NCBI GenBank assembly: GCA_001414345.1
Contig: LLCB01000022.1
Span: forward strand, 282,597 to 346,596
From: Hymenoscyphus infarciens
Lineage: Eukaryota; Ascomycota; Leotiomycetes; Helotiales; Helotiaceae
Reading direction: 5' to 3'
Length of the DNA: 64,000 nucleotides
The notes beneath the pieces are model-generated. The model was given only the letters and a program-made list of their open reading frames with translations. It ran no database searches and was not told the origin of the DNA. Position 1 is the stretch's first letter; each line of letters begins with the position of its first letter. The position numbers and the translations under genes are program-made. This document shows, piece after piece, positions 47,461 to 61,473 of this stretch.

Positions 47461-49647
47461 ATAGTAGTATCTAAGTTTAGATATCTAGTTATATAAAACT
47501 ATATTACTTAGGCTTATAAGCTATCTTATTCTCTTTAGTAATTTAAGTCTAAATTAGAGTACTTAAAAACTTATTTAAAATCGTCTTCTAATTCTAATTC
47601 TACTTTAAAAGTAATAAGGAAAAAGTTTAAAGTAAAATTATAAAAGTTTAAAGTAGAGTTAAATAGTACTTAGTTAAGAAATAGTAATAACTTAGTTAAG
47701 AGCTTACTTCTTTATTTTATCTTAATAAAAAGTATATTTTAACTAACTTATATCTACTTTAAAAAGTTTAAATAAAAAAAAGGAACTTCTAGCCTAGCTA
47801 GAAAAGTAAGAAAGACTTTATACTAGAGTTAGTAGAGTTTTAGCTAGTTAAAGGATTTTATTACTAAATATTATTAGAGTTTTACTATCTAAAGTTTAAG
47901 ATAATAAAAGGAGTAGTTTTAGCTAGTTAAAGGAGTTTAATACTAAAGTTATTATATTACCTTATTCCTTTTAAAATACTTAAAGACTTAATTATCTTCT
48001 AATTTCAAATTCTACTTCTAAAGTAGAAGACGATTTACTATTATATTATAGAGAGTTTAGAGCTAAATTAGATAAGAAGAGGGTATTTTAAACCGTAGTA
48101 CTAATATCTTATAACTTAGCGTTTTAGTAGGTCTCCTTATCTATAGCTAAAAGATTATTTACTATCTTAGTAAAGTTATAATTCTAGTATCTCTTAAAAG
48201 TAATAGATAGGTTTTAGAGCTAAGATATAATCTTATTTTATTCTATATATAAAAGAACCTTTCTAATTCTAGTATCTATCTAAGTATAACTATACTTAAA
48301 AAGTAACCTTTTAAAGTTAGTAAAAGTTTCTTTAGCATATTCTTCTCCTAATTCTACTTCCTTCTCTTTTAACTTCTATCTCTTTTAACCTTTATATTAG
48401 TAGAGACTCGGTCTATAACCGTAGTCTTTTTAAATATTCGCTAGTAGAGGTTTAAGAGAAGTTTAAAATTAAGTTAGATAATATTCGGTTAAGAAACAGC
48501 GATAACTTAGCTAAGAGCTCGCTTCTAAGTTTAGTTCTAATGGAAAGCGTATTTTAACTGATTTATATTAGATTCGAGGTTTAGGAAGTTTATTAGAGGT
48601 AGGGGCCTATAAGTAAAAGAGGTCTAAACGTAGGCTTTGAAAAGCAAAGGAGGGTTCAAACGAAGGTTCGAAAGAGGGGTCGAATTAGTAAGGGTTTAGA
48701 GACAGAGTGTTTTTAAGTTATTAACTTTATAGTTCGCTTATAATTATATCTATCTTATCTAACTAATCGTTTTATTCTTTGTTTTTATACTACTATCTTA
48801 TCTAAATATTGTCTATATTTAAGAAGTCTCGCTTATTGTTTTATTAAGATCTTCTAGGTCTTAGTATACGGTTATAGATTAGAGATGGTTTAGAGGGTCT
48901 TTTAAAAAGGGGTGTAGCCCTAGAAGAGAGTTGTCGGAAGGCATTAGAGGCAGCTGCCTATAGCTGAAAAAGGTATAAATTCGAGCTTAGAAGCAGGAGA
49001 GAGTTAGATCGGGGAGAGTTTAGAGGCAAAGTGTTTTATTAACTTTAAATTATAAGATCGCTTATCTGTCTTTCTAGCTTAGCTAGTCGATTTCTTGTTT
49101 CTTGATTCTCTGCTTTTAAAGCTTATATAACCGACTATATCTAGTTTATATTTAAGAAGTCTTACTAGTCTTTTTAACCGTTGTTTTAAGATCTTCTAAA
49201 TCTTAGTATATAAGTGCTATTTAGGCGGCTTTTAGAAAGGGAGATAGCCTTAGAAGAGTGTTTAATACCTTATAGTAGAACTAGGTTTAATATTTTAAAG
49301 ATATTAGTTTTAAGAGAAGGGGGTAAGATTAGATTTAGAAGCCTTCTAGATAACTATTATAAATCGACTTATTTACTAAATCTAGAGTTATTAAGACTCT
49401 TAGGAAATACTTAGCATATTCTAATCTTTTAATATATACTAAAATACGATTTATACTAGCTATCTATATAAATAATAAACTCTACTATTACTAGCTATCT
49501 AGGTAGTCTTTAATTACTTAGTTATATAAGGATATTATTATAATATTCTAAATTAAGTATAAATCGACTTTTAAATAAGGAATAGTAATAAGCTTAAAAA
49601 GAGATATTATTAAGGTTATTACTAGTAAAGAAGAGTTATTATTTTTA

Positions 49648-50143
49648 TATAATAGTATAAAATATATATAACTATAGTAGAGGTATATAGGAGTATATAT
49701 AGTAGAATAATATATATAGATACTAGGCTCTAATATAGAAGAAAATAATAACTATCTCTCTACTATATTAAATATAAACGTTTATATATAAGAAGGTTAG
49801 AAGCTTCTAAGTTCTAATAATAATAATAACCGAGCTCTATCTAATATAGCTAATACTAAATAATAAGAGCTAAAAAGCTAAATATATAACCTCTAATTCT
49901 TTAGAAAGTTAAATATATAATATCTAAATCTTAATCTCTTCTATATATAAATATTAAACATTAATACCTTTAGTACTTTGCTTATATAAGTATTAGTTAT
50001 TTATAATCTTAGCTCTAGGGGTATTAGAGGTATTAGCACTACTTAAGAGTATCGGCAGTTTTATAAATACTAATAATTCAGAATAGTGCTATTATATAAT
50101 AATCCAGCTATTATATAATAATCTAGGATAGTATGCTATTATA
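49648..50143 (-). repeat. right LTR of E1 (5' LTR in element sense)
   Basis: 496 bp, TATAATAG...GCTATTATA, followed by the duplication ATTAT. Confidence 0.8.
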
Positions 50144-50148
50144 ATTAT

Positions 50149-53100
50149 TACTTTTTGTTTTAAATTTAAGTTAGCTTAGATTTAGACTATTATAATACTA
50201 TCTTTAAATAGCTAGGATTCTAGAGATCTCTTAGATAGCTAGTAATACTAAGGTTTAGTATTTATATAAATAGCTAGTAAAAATCGTGTTATTAATATAT
50301 TAAGAGATTAAAATATACTAAGTGTTTCTAAGAATTCTAATAACTCTTTTAATATAGAGACTACTATATATAATTTAGATAGTTAATATATAATAGTTAT
50401 CTAAGAAACTCTTAAATTAACTCTTCTACTCTCTCTTTAATTAATATTTTAATATATTAGAACTAGAAGCAACTCTAGGTCTCTTCTAAGCTTTACTTTC
50501 TAGTATAGAGTTATCTATTAGAGAAGATAGTTAAGCACTTACTAAAAGGTTCCTAACTTATATCTATATACCTAAGAATAATAAAAAGTTATAAAATAAT
50601 AAAGATAAAGATATAGCTTCTAGAAGCTAGAGAGACTAATAAGACTTTTTAAATATAGATAAGATATAGAGTATAATATAAGCTATAAAGGCTAAAGACT
50701 AAGAAAAAGAAGAAAGGATTTTATAGTAAGCTAACTAAATTATATAATTAATAGACTTAGTATTATAAATTAGTAAAATACTTATTAGATAATAATTAGA
50801 GTCTAAGTTCTTACTAACTAAATCGAACTCCTCTTTTATACTCTTTTACTATACTAGACTATTATTAGATATATAACTCTACTTCTAATATTCTTCTTTT
50901 ATAATAATTATAACGATCTACTTCTTAACTATAAGCTAAAACTTTACTAAAAGCCTAATAATCTATTAAAAGTAAAATTATAAAGAAAATTAAACCTTTA
51001 GATAATAGTACTTTACTTACTTATAAGTTATAGAAGATATCTATATATAATAGACTCTAAGTAAACGCTAACTATTACTATACGCTTTAAACCTATAAAG
51101 CTCTTATTTAGAAGACGATTATAAAACTTACTAAGAACTACTTAGAGCCTTAATATAAGTTAGATATAGGTAATATAGCTTTTAAAGATTTATAAGATAT
51201 AATAGAACTTCTGAATTTATACTTTTTAACTAGTTATAAGAAAGAGAATACTTAGAATAAATTTTAAGTCTTATAAATAAGTAGAAAGAGCTATTTAGAA
51301 GAAACCTTTTTAGAGTTTAAAATATACTTCTTAAATATAGCTATACTTAGAGAGATACTAGAGTTAAAAAGATTCTACTAGATATAGAATAAGATTATAC
51401 TCTAACTTTAAAGTAGTGCTATATTAGCTAAGAGAAGTTAGAATTATAGTTTTAATAAAATAGTAGTAGATCTTTAGCTCTAGATAAAGAGAAGTACTAA
51501 AATACTAAGCTATCTATAACTAGTATTATAGCTAAACTAGTTAGTATAACTATATTATTAAAAAAAGATAAATACCTTTTAACTCTTATCTAGCTTTATA
51601 CTAAAACTCTTCTTATCTATATATAGACTTTATCTTATCTTTTAGAAGATTTTATAAACCTCTAAACTCTCTTCTACTAGCGAAAAATTAAAGACTATAT
51701 TAATAGACTAAGTCCTTACTAGTATAAAGTATTATTATTATAATAAATCTAAGTATTTTAAACCTAATTACTCTAATCTACTTAGTATTAATAAAATAGA
51801 TAATTAACTTAAGAAAGAATAACTATCTAAAGAGTACTCTAACTTTAACCTAAGTTAAGAGGAAAATAAAGAAGCTTAGGTATAAATTCCTTTCTAAGCT
51901 TATATAAATATAACTTAACTAGACTTAATCTTTCTAAACTTATAAGAGGAAAATAGTTTCTTATAAATACTACTCTTAGTATATAAGAATATAGTATTAA
52001 ATTATAAGCTATAGTAAATATAGAAGCTAATAAGCACTTATTTCTAAATTAACTTCTAGCTTTATAATTATCTAAAGAGAAATTACTATATTTAATATTT
52101 ATTTATAGATATAATAATAGTATTAAAAGCTTAATAACTTAGTTTATATAACTATATTTAAATATAGATAAACGTTATATTCTTTACTATCTCTTTATTA
52201 TCTTAGACCTTAGATAATAAGACTTAATTATTAGTAATAAGTAGTTAAACTATTTTAAAGTTCTCTTAAACCTCTTAAAGAATTAGATTACTTAGCTAGT
52301 TAACTCTCTCTTAACTCTTTACTTTAGTAAAGAGATTTTACTTTTACTTTTTAGCTAGAACTAGAAACCTATTTTAAATTTCTAGTTAGATATAAATTAA
52401 AAGAAATATATAATTTATTAATAAAAAAGATATAAGAAGAGTAGACTTATTAATATAGCTAAGTTATTACTTTTATCTATAATACCTTTTAAAATTTTAA
52501 CCTCTAACTCTAGTCTAAAGCCTCTTTAAGCTACTAGTATAGCTTTAAAAAGTTAGACTTTATACTCTTTTATTAGTAAAATAAGTATAAATACTATATA
52601 TTTTAATATAAAATAACTTAACTTAGAATTTTATATAACTAGTATCTATAAATTAGATTAGATTATTAATAAAAGATTAGCCTTTCTTTAAGATAATAAT
52701 AATATAAGAACTTTAATATAAGCCTAATTCTTAAAAGTAGCTTCTAATAAGCTCTCTTTTTATTATAAATATAACTATAAGATTACTTTAAATAAACTAC
52801 TTCTTAACTCTTTTTTACTTTTATATTAATAATTAATTATAAAGCTTAAAGTTATAAAAGAGTATCTTATAAAAAACCTAGATAAAAGGTTTATTATTAA
52901 TAGTAATAGCTCTTTTATCTCTTTAGTATTCTTTATTAAAAAAGCTAATAGTAATAAGTTATAGGTTTATATTAATTATGAAAAGCTAAATACTTTAATC
53001 TAAAATAATCTCTATCTAATCTCTTAAATTAAGAAGCTCTTTTTAAGAATAAGAATAGCTAAAATCTTTACTAAGTTAGATTTAAGATAAGCTTTTTATT

Positions 53101-53885
53101 ATATTTAAATAGACTTTACTTTAAAAGAGATAACTATATTTAGAACTAGGTATAGTATATATAAATATAAGATCCTCTCTTTTAGACTCTATAATAACTT
53201 TATTACTTATTAATATTATATAAATAATATCTTAATTAATTGTTTAACTAACTTTTATATTACTTATTTAGATAATTTTTTAATTTATTTAAATACTATT
53301 AAAGAATATAAGAAATAGATTAAAAAGGTTCTAAATTAGCTCTAAGAAGTAGAACTCTAGATAGATATTAAGAAAAGTAAATTTAGTATTACTAGAGTTA
53401 AATACTTAGGATTTATCTTAACTATAAAAGGACTTAAAGTTAAACCTTTAAAAAGTAGAGCCTTAATAAAACTAGGTCTAATCTAATACTATAATAGATA
53501 TAAAGTCTTATTTAGAGTTTATAGGATTTTATAAATAATTTATTAAAAGTAATACTAAATTTACTAAACCTTTAACTATAATAATATACTCTTTAGAGCT
53601 ATTTCTATAAATACTTAAATATAAAGAAGTTTTTAAAGTATTAAGAACTAAGCTACTTATAATATAAACCTTATACTACTTTAACTTTAATTATAATATA
53701 AAAGTAGAAATAGACTTCTTAGAAAGAGTAATAGTAAGTATATTCTTATAATAATATAATAGCTTTTAGTACTCTATTAAGTTCTACTTATATATCTTAG
53801 TTAGTTATAAATTAAACTAGAAGATCTAAAATAAAGAGCTATCTACTATTATAGAAGCTTTTAAGAAATAGTACTTTAAACGTAT
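50149..53885 (+). pseudogene. E0 gag, zinc knuckle, protease and reverse transcriptase (RIP-inactivated)
   Basis: The first 350 bp match, in reverse, the 5' region of E1/E2. A gag-like stretch runs about 50950-51480. At about 51728-51780 a CCHC zinc knuckle is readable, but its cysteines and histidine are now tyrosine codons (KYYYYNKSKYFKPNYSN). The reverse transcriptase begins near 52850 and shows SPxFxKK-like VFFIKKANSNK, KIFTKLDLR, TRYSIYKYKILSF and VKYLGFILTIKGLKVKP. The catalytic YxDD box reads YLDN near 53270-53280. Stops are mostly TAG/TAA where Gln would stand. RNase H starts near 53560 and is interrupted at 53885 by E2. Confidence 0.8.
53881..53885. repeat. target duplication CGTAT, left of E2
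   Basis: Matches 59493-59497; places the E2 insertion inside the E0 RNase H region. Confidence 0.75.
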
Positions 53886-54381
53886 TATAATAGCACGAAA
53901 TATACACAACTATAGTAGAGGTATATAGGAGTGCGTATAGTAGAATGACGTATATAGATACTAGGCTCTAATACAGAAGAAAACAATAACTGTCTCTTTA
54001 CTATACTAAACATAAACGTCTATATATAAGAAGATTAGAAGCTTCTAAGTTCTAATAATAATAATAACCGAGCCTTACTTAATATAGCTAATACTAAATA
54101 ATAAGAGCTAAAAAGCTAAATATATAACCTCTAATCTTTTAGAAAGCTAAATATATAATATTTAAACCTTAATCCCTTTTATATATAAATATTAGATATT
54201 AATACCTTTAGTACTTCGCTTATATAAGTATTAGTTATTTATAATCTTAGCCTTAAAGGTATTAGGAATATTAGTACTACTTAGGAGTATTAGTAGTTTT
54301 ATAAATACTAATAATTTAGAATAGTGTTATTATATAATAATCTAGTTATTATATAATAATCTAGAATAGTATACTATTATA
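53886..54381 (-). repeat. left LTR of E2
   Basis: 496 bp, TATAATAGCACG...ACTATTATA, next to the pyrimidine tract TCCTCTCTCTTTT. Confidence 0.8.
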
Positions 54382-56078
54382 TCCTCTCTCTTTTAAAAAG
54401 ACTTATCTCGAGTCTTTAGTTAGTAATTAGTATAGTATTAGGTTAATTAGAGTATTATTTATCTTTTTATTATAAAGAATATAACCTATCTTACTATTAT
54501 AGTATCTAGTAGTTAAGGTAGGGTTAGTAGCTAATAGTATTATTATTTAAGAGCTAATTATTCTTTATTTACTACTATATACTATATAATAATATAATAT
54601 AAATAGAAGAGAAGCTAATAATTAGCTAGTAGGTAGAAAGTAGTATACTACTATAGAGTTATTATATTCTTACTATTATTATATATTATAATAATAATTA
54701 TTAAGTAATAAATAATAATTATAAAGTAATAGCTATTATTATAAGTAGTATATTAGTAAGTAACTTTTCTTTAATTCTAACTTCTCTTCTTCTTTTCTTT
54801 TTATCTAAATAATATAAATAGTAAGAATACCTTCTAATTAGGTATATTCTTATATACTAACTTATCTCTTAGAATATATATATATATTATATATATATAT
54901 ATAAAAGTAAGTTCTTCTCTTCTTAATTAGACTTAATTTAAGGCTAATCTAATATAGTAAAATACCTCTTTTATATCCTCTTAGTATACTTCTAGCTACC
55001 TACTAAGTCTACTATATTTAGTACTTTTAAGTAAAATCTTAGAATAAAGATTATATATATACTTTTAAGAAGCTAAAGTTAAAGAAGTATAAGTACTACG
55101 TTAAGTAGAATACTATATATATCTTAGTAAGTTTAATCCTAAATATATACTAAATCTATTCTAACTTAGGTAGTTACTATAGTTTATTAAGAAGGAGTTT
55201 AGTAAGCTTTAGAGTAAGGAGGAGAAGAGAAAGGTTAAGAAGGTTATAAAGGCCTTAGATAAGGTATTAGTTATTATTAGTATAAAGGTACTAAAGAATA
55301 GCTTAGAGGTATAGTTTACTCTTTTAGAGAAGACTTAGGTGCTTTATACTAAGGTTACTATAAATACCTCTTACTTATTAAAAGGGTTTTAGTTATTAAT
55401 ATTTAATAGTTCTTATACTATGTTATAAAGGGTAAGACTTTTATTTAAACCTAGGTTTAAGTTCTTTTTAAGGCTTATTTAAAGAGTTTATAAGCGTCTT
55501 CTTTAAAGCTAGTTATAAAAGGTTACTAAGGTAAGAAGCGTTCTTATAAGAAGGAGGTAGAGAAAGAGCTGATTTAGGCTTCTTATACTTAAGAGGGTAG
55601 AGAGGAGGATAATAAGTTAAAGGAAGGAGAGGCTATAACCTAGAGAGGGTTAGTAGGCCCTATTTTAGTAGTAACTTAGTCTTAGTTCTTTACTTTATTA
55701 ATTTTAAACATTTTTACTAGTTAGTGTTTTATCTTAGGTTTTTATTATAAGTTCTTTATTAAGAGTAACTAGAATTAGAGAGTATTTAATAGAGTTTTAT
55801 AAATTAACTCTTTTTACCTAATTCTTATCTAATTCCTATAGGTTAAGCTATTTAGAGAGGTGTTAAGGTAGTCTCGGCTCTTCTAGATATTTAGTATAAA
55901 AGTCTCTTAGATAATATAGTAAACCTTGAAAATTATCTATAAGATACTAAGCAGGATCTGAATTATAACCGACTTTATAGATACTTATAAAATAGACTTC
56001 GTTTCTAATCCTTTAGTATTAAAGTATAAGTATTCGCGTTTACTAAAAGAGTATAGTCTAATCTTATCTAGTAGGTTA

Positions 56079-56127
56079 GAAAAAGTTTAAAAAGTTTAAA
56101 AAGTTTAAAAAGTTTAAAAAGTTTAAA
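56079..56127. repeat. 10-bp tandem repeat (AAAAAGTTTA) in E2
   Basis: About five units, one more than at the matching site in E1. Confidence 0.75.
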
Positions 56128-58996
56128 GTAGAGATAGAGACGAATTTAGAATAGAGTTAGAAGCGAACGTTAAGAGGTAACGTTATAAGTAATAGTAATA
56201 ACTTAATTAAGAGCTTACTTTAAGAGTATACTAATTCGTATCTAATTTAAATTTAAATAAAACATCTAATATACTAGATATAAAAGAAAGTAAGTTCGTC
56301 TAAACTTAGGTTAGTAGAGACTTAAAGTGAAGTTAGAAACAAAGAGTTAATAATATTATAAATATTAATAACTTAGCTAAGAGGTTACTATCCTTTTAAG
56401 AGTATACTAATTTATATCTAAGTTAAATTTAAATAAAAAAAGAACTTCTAGCTTTATTAGAAGTAAAAGAAAATAAGAAAGTAACGACTATAAGACCTTT
56501 ATTAGAGTTAGTTAGGTTTTAGCTAGTTAAAGGCGAAGTTGTTACTAAAGTTTATCGAATTATCTAAGTATCTAGAGATAATAAAAGAGGTGGTTTAGCT
56601 AGTTAAATGAACTTAATACCGAAGTTGTTAAAGTTGAAATTATTATCTAACGTTTAAGATAATAAAAGATATAGTTTTAGCTAGTTAAAAGCGAAGTTAT
56701 AGCTAAATTATTAAAGTTAAAATTATTATCTAAGTATTTAGAGATAATAAAGAGATAGTTATAAATATAGTAGTATCTAAGTTTAGATGTCTAGTTATAT
56801 AAAATTATATTACTTAGGCTTATAGACTACCTTATTCTCTTTAGTAATTTAGGTTTAAATTAGAGTACTTAAGAACTTATTTAAAATCGTCTTCTAATTC
56901 TAATTCTATTTTAGAAGTAATAGAGAAAAAGTTTAAAGTAAAATTATAAAAGTTTAAAGTAGAGTTAGATAGTATTTAGTTAAGAAATAGTAATAACTTA
57001 GTTAAGAGCTTACTTCTTTATTTTATTTTAATAGAAAATATATTTTAACTAACTTATATTTACTTTAAAAAGTTTAAATAAAAAAAAGGAACTTTTAGCT
57101 TAGCTAGAAAAGTAAGAAAGACTCTATACTAGAGTTAGTAGAGTTTTAGCTAGTTAAAGGATTTTATTATTAAATATTATTAGAGTTTTACTATTTAAAG
57201 TTTAAGATAATAAAAGAAGTAGTTTTAGCTAGTTAAAGGAGTTTAATACTAAAGTTATTATATTATCTTATTCTCTTTAAGGTACTTAAAGACTTAATTA
57301 TCTTCTAATTTTAAATTCTACTTCTAAAGTAGAGGATAATTCGCTATTATATTATAAGGAGTTTAAGGCTAAATTAGATAAGAAGGGGGTATTTTAGACT
57401 ATAGTACTAATATCTTATAACTTAGCGTTTTAGTAGGTCTCTTTATCTATAGCTAAAAGATTATTTACTATCTTAGTAAAGTTATAATTCTAGTATCTCT
57501 TTAAGAGTAGTAGAGGCGTTTTAGAGCTAAAGTATAATCTTATTTTATCCTATATATAAAAGAACTTTTCTAATTCTAGTATCTATCTAAGTATAGCTAT
57601 ACTTAAAAAGTAACCTTTTAAAGTTAGTAAAAGTTTCTTTAGTATATTCTTCTTCTAATTCTACTTCCTTCTCTTTTAACTTCTATCTCTTTTAACCTTT
57701 ATACTAGTAAGGACTTAGTCTATAACCGTAGTCTTTTTAAGTGTCTACTAGTAGAGGTATTTTTAAAGGAAAAGTTTAAAGTAGAGTTAGATAATATTTA
57801 GTCGAGAAATAGCAATAACTTAACTAAGAGCTCGCTTCTAAGTTTCGTTCTAATAGAAAGTATATTTTAACTAATTCGTATTTAATTTAAGAGTTTAAGA
57901 AGTAGTAGGAAGTTTATTAAGAGTAGAGGCCTATAAGCAAAAGAGGTCTAAACGTAGGCTTTAAAAAGTAAAGAAGGGTTTAAACGAAGGTTTAAAAGAG
58001 AGTTAGATTAGTAAGAGTTTAGAGATAGAGTGTTTTTTAAGTTATTAACTTTATAGTTTACTTATAAGTATATCTATCTCGTCTAACTAATTGTTTTATT
58101 CTTTATTTTTATACTACTATCTTATTAATATATTATCTATATCTAAGAAGTCTTACTTATTATTTCGTTAAGATCTTCTAGGTCTTAGTATATAGTTATA
58201 GATCTAAGAGGGTTTAAAGGGTCTTTTGAAAAGAGGGGTAGCCTTAGAAGAGAGTTATTAGAAGGCATTAGAGGTAGCTGCCCGTAGCTGAAAGAGATAT
58301 GAATTTAGGCTTAGAAGTAAGAGAGGGTTTAATTAAGAGTTTAAAAGAGGATCGGATTAGAGAGGGTTAGAAGGCGAAGTGTTTTATTAACTTTAAATTA
58401 TAAGCTCGCTTATCTGTCTTTCTAGCTTAGCTAGCCGATTCCTTATTTCTTGATTCTCTACTTTTAAAGCTTATATAACCGACTATATCTAGTCTATATT
58501 TAAGAAGTCTCGTTAGTCTCTTTAACCGTTGTTTTATTAGGATCTTCTTAATCTTAGTATATAGGTGTTATTTAAGCGGCTTTTAAAAAGAGAGGTAGCC
58601 TTAGAAGAGCGTTTAACGCTTTATAGTAGAACTAGGTTTAACATTTTAAAGATGTCGATTTAAAGAGAGAGATAAGATTAGATTTAGAAGCCTTCTAGAT
58701 AACTATTATAAGTCGACTTATTTAGTAAATCTAGGGTTATTAAGACTCTTAGGAAATACTTAGCGTATTCTAATCTCTTAATATATACTAAAACACGATT
58801 TTTACTAGCTATCTATATAGATACTAAACCCTAGTATTACTAGCTATTTAGGTAGTCTCTAATTACTTAGCTATATAAGAATGTCGTTGTAATATTCTAA
58901 ATTAAGTATAAATCGACTTCTAAACAAGGAGTAATAATAAGCTCGAAAAGAGATATTATTAAAGCTATTACTAGTAAAGAAGAGTTATTATTTTTA

Positions 58997-59492
58997 TATA
59001 ATAGTATAAAATATATATAACTATAATAGAGGTATATAGGAGTATATATAGTAGAATAACGTATATAGATACTAGGCTCTAATATAGAAGAAAATAATAA
59101 CTATCTCTCTACTATACTAAATATAAACGTCTATATATAAGAAGGTTAGAAGCTTCTAAGTTCTAATAATAATAATAACCGAGCTCTACCTAATATAGCT
59201 AATACTAAATAATAAGAGCTAAAAAGCTAAATATATAACCTCTAATCCTTTAGAAAGCTAAATATATAATATCTAAACCTTAATCCCTTCTATATATAAA
59301 TATTAGATATTAATACCTTTAGCACTTTACTTATATAAGTATCGGTTATTCGTAATCTTAGCCCTAGAGGTATTAGAGGTATTAGCACTGCTTAAGAGTA
59401 TCGGCAGTTTTACGAATACCGACAATTTAGAATAGTACTATTATATAATAATCCAGCTATTATATGATAATCTAGGATAGTATGCTATTACA
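58997..59492 (-). repeat. right LTR of E2
   Basis: 496 bp, TATAATAGTATA...GCTATTACA, followed by the duplication CGTAT. Confidence 0.8.
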
Positions 59493-59497
59493 CGTAT

Positions 59498-61300
59498 ATT
59501 ATATTAGAAGTGTATTAATATATATTTAGATTATAAATTATTAGAATACTTTATAATAACTAAGCTACTTATAGCTAAGTAAGTCTAATAAATAGAGTTT
59601 TTATTAGACTTTAACTTTTAGATCTAATTTATATTTAAAAAGAGTAATTAAAAAGTAGATATATTAACTTAATATAAATAAGACTTAAAAACCTATAATT
59701 AAGCTAAATTAGATAGCTATTTATATACTCTTTTAGAACCTAATTAGTTAGACTCTTAAATTAATACTATACTTATTTAAATCTTTTTATAAGAATAGTT
59801 TATATCTTTTAATATAATTTAGGAAGATATTATTTTAGAAATAAGTTTAGATATAATTTAGAAGTTAAAAAGATAACTTACTCTCTTTTTAAAAAGAATA
59901 TTATAAACCTTTAAATAGATACTCTCTTTTATTAGATAATTTACTCTTTTTTAAGAATTAACTTTATATTTAAAGAAATACTAAACTCTATATAAAACTA
60001 ATCTAAGAAGTCTATAACTAAGTATCTAATACTTACCTAAGTATAAAAAAGATATACTAGTTATTAGTATAATATTACTACTAGACTAGATTAGAATTAG
60101 ACTATAGAAAGTATATAATAAATTATTATATCTATAAATACTTCTATTCTTAATAAACTAAGTAATAAGGCTTTCTTTACTCTCTATTTATACTTAACTA
60201 CTCTATATAATATTTATATATAGACTTTAAATTATTTTTAAAAGATAAACATAGATTTAATACTATATTAGTATTTATTAACTAACTTAGAAAGGATTTA
60301 GTATTAATATCTTACTACTTAACTATAGATGTTAGAGAACTAGCTAAACTCTTTATTTAATAGATTTACTATTTTAGTTACTATTCTAAATTAATTACGT
60401 TTAATTAAGAACCTTAGTTTATATTATTATTTTAGATTAAATTTTATTAAATAATTAGTATTAAGCTTAAGCTTAGTACTATCTATTATAAATAAATAGA
60501 TAGATAGATAGATAGAGATAATAAACTAATATATTAATTAGAGACTAAGGTCTTTTATAACCTACTATTAAGATAACTAGAGTAAATTAATCCTTTTAAT
60601 AAATAGAGTATAAATAATACTTTTATACTTATCTATTAATATAACTTCTTATTAGCTTAAGTTTAGACTTAATCTAAGGACTTTATAGAACTAGAATATA
60701 TTAAAGACTTCTATTTCTTAAAAATAACTTAACTATAATAAAGTAGTAAAAGTAGCTTAATATATATACTCTATTTAAGGAATAGCTAAAGATAATATAA
60801 GTAAGACTTAGAAAAGAATAGAAGATAATATAAATTAATACTAAAAAGCTATTAACTAAAACGTTAAAAATAAAGTCTACTTATCTACTAAGAATCTTAA
60901 GATAAATCGTTCTAGTTAAAAGCTTACTAAATAGTAGATAGAACCTTTTAAAATACTAGAATATATAAAATACTCTTATAAGCTAAAACTTCTAAAAGAA
61001 TTATTAATTTATAATATTTTTACTTTTAATATACTTTTAAAGAATCTAAATACTCCTCTACTAAGATAAGAGACTTTAGAGTCTTTACTAGATATTATTT
61101 AAGATATATAAGAATAAGAAGTTTAAGAAATACTTAATAGTAGACTTTTTAAAAGATAGCTATAATACTAGATAAAATAGATTAGATATAATTTAGATTC
61201 TATTTAGTATTTTATAGATAATTTTTAGAGTTTACTTTATTATCTAAGAGAAGAGCTAGAACTATCTTAACTCTTCTCTAAATAGATTAATATATAAGAA
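59498..61300 (+). pseudogene. E0 RNase H end, integrase and chromodomain (RIP-inactivated)
   Basis: Directly after the E2 duplication the RNase H frame resumes. An integrase-sized region follows to about 60950. At about 61107-61270 the frame reads EVQEILNSRLFKR, then an aromatic/Asp-rich stretch and LLYYLREELE, with in-frame TAG/TAA codons at Gln or Trp positions. This matches the chromodomain at the integrase C-terminus of chromoviruses, thought to direct insertion into heterochromatin. The integrase catalytic DDE residues could not be placed with confidence. Confidence 0.65.
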
Positions 61301-61473
61301 TTAGATAAGAATTAAGTAAAAAGAGTTAATTTATAAAACTCTATTAATACCTTCTAATTCTAGTTACTTTTAATAAAGAACTTATAATAAAAACTTAAGA
61401 TAAAATACTAACTAATAAGAATATTTAAAGTTAATAAAGTAAAGAACTAAGACTAAGTTATTACTAAAATAGA

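Larger units (their letters stand above)
44511..50143 (-). mobile_element. LTR element E1 (5.6 kb, non-autonomous chromovirus derivative)
   Basis: Two LTRs of exactly 496 bp (44511-45006 and 49648-50143) and a 5-bp duplication ATTAT (44506-44510, 50144-50148). Minus orientation follows from a polypurine tract on that strand beside the left LTR (complement of TCCTCTCTCTTTT at 45007-45019). It also follows from a chromodomain remnant on the minus strand at about 46480-46600, homologous to the 3' part of E0. The right end, from about 49640 down to 49200, matches the E0 5' region. The middle, about 46690-48900, has no recognisable gag, RT or integrase but has short tandem repeats. All frames are RIP-damaged. 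The best reading is a non-autonomous relative mobilised by E0-type elements. Confidence 0.75.
53886..59492 (-). mobile_element. LTR element E2 (5.6 kb), second copy of the E1 family
   Basis: Two 496-bp LTRs (53886-54381, 58997-59492), duplication CGTAT on both sides, and an internal region collinear with E1 throughout: the same pyrimidine tract after the left LTR, the same chromodomain remnant on the minus strand (about 55890-56000), the same 10-bp and about 80-bp tandem repeats, and the same 5' region at the right. E1 and E2 differ mainly by C/T and G/A transitions and small length changes, as expected when two copies are independently mutated by RIP. The 3' end retains CA (GCTATTACA), which supports TG...CA as the original termini. 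Confidence 0.78.

Noticed and set aside
49214..49414. 66-codon frame inside E1
   Set aside because: It is a surviving open stretch in RIP-damaged transposon DNA, with no known domain; not a gene.
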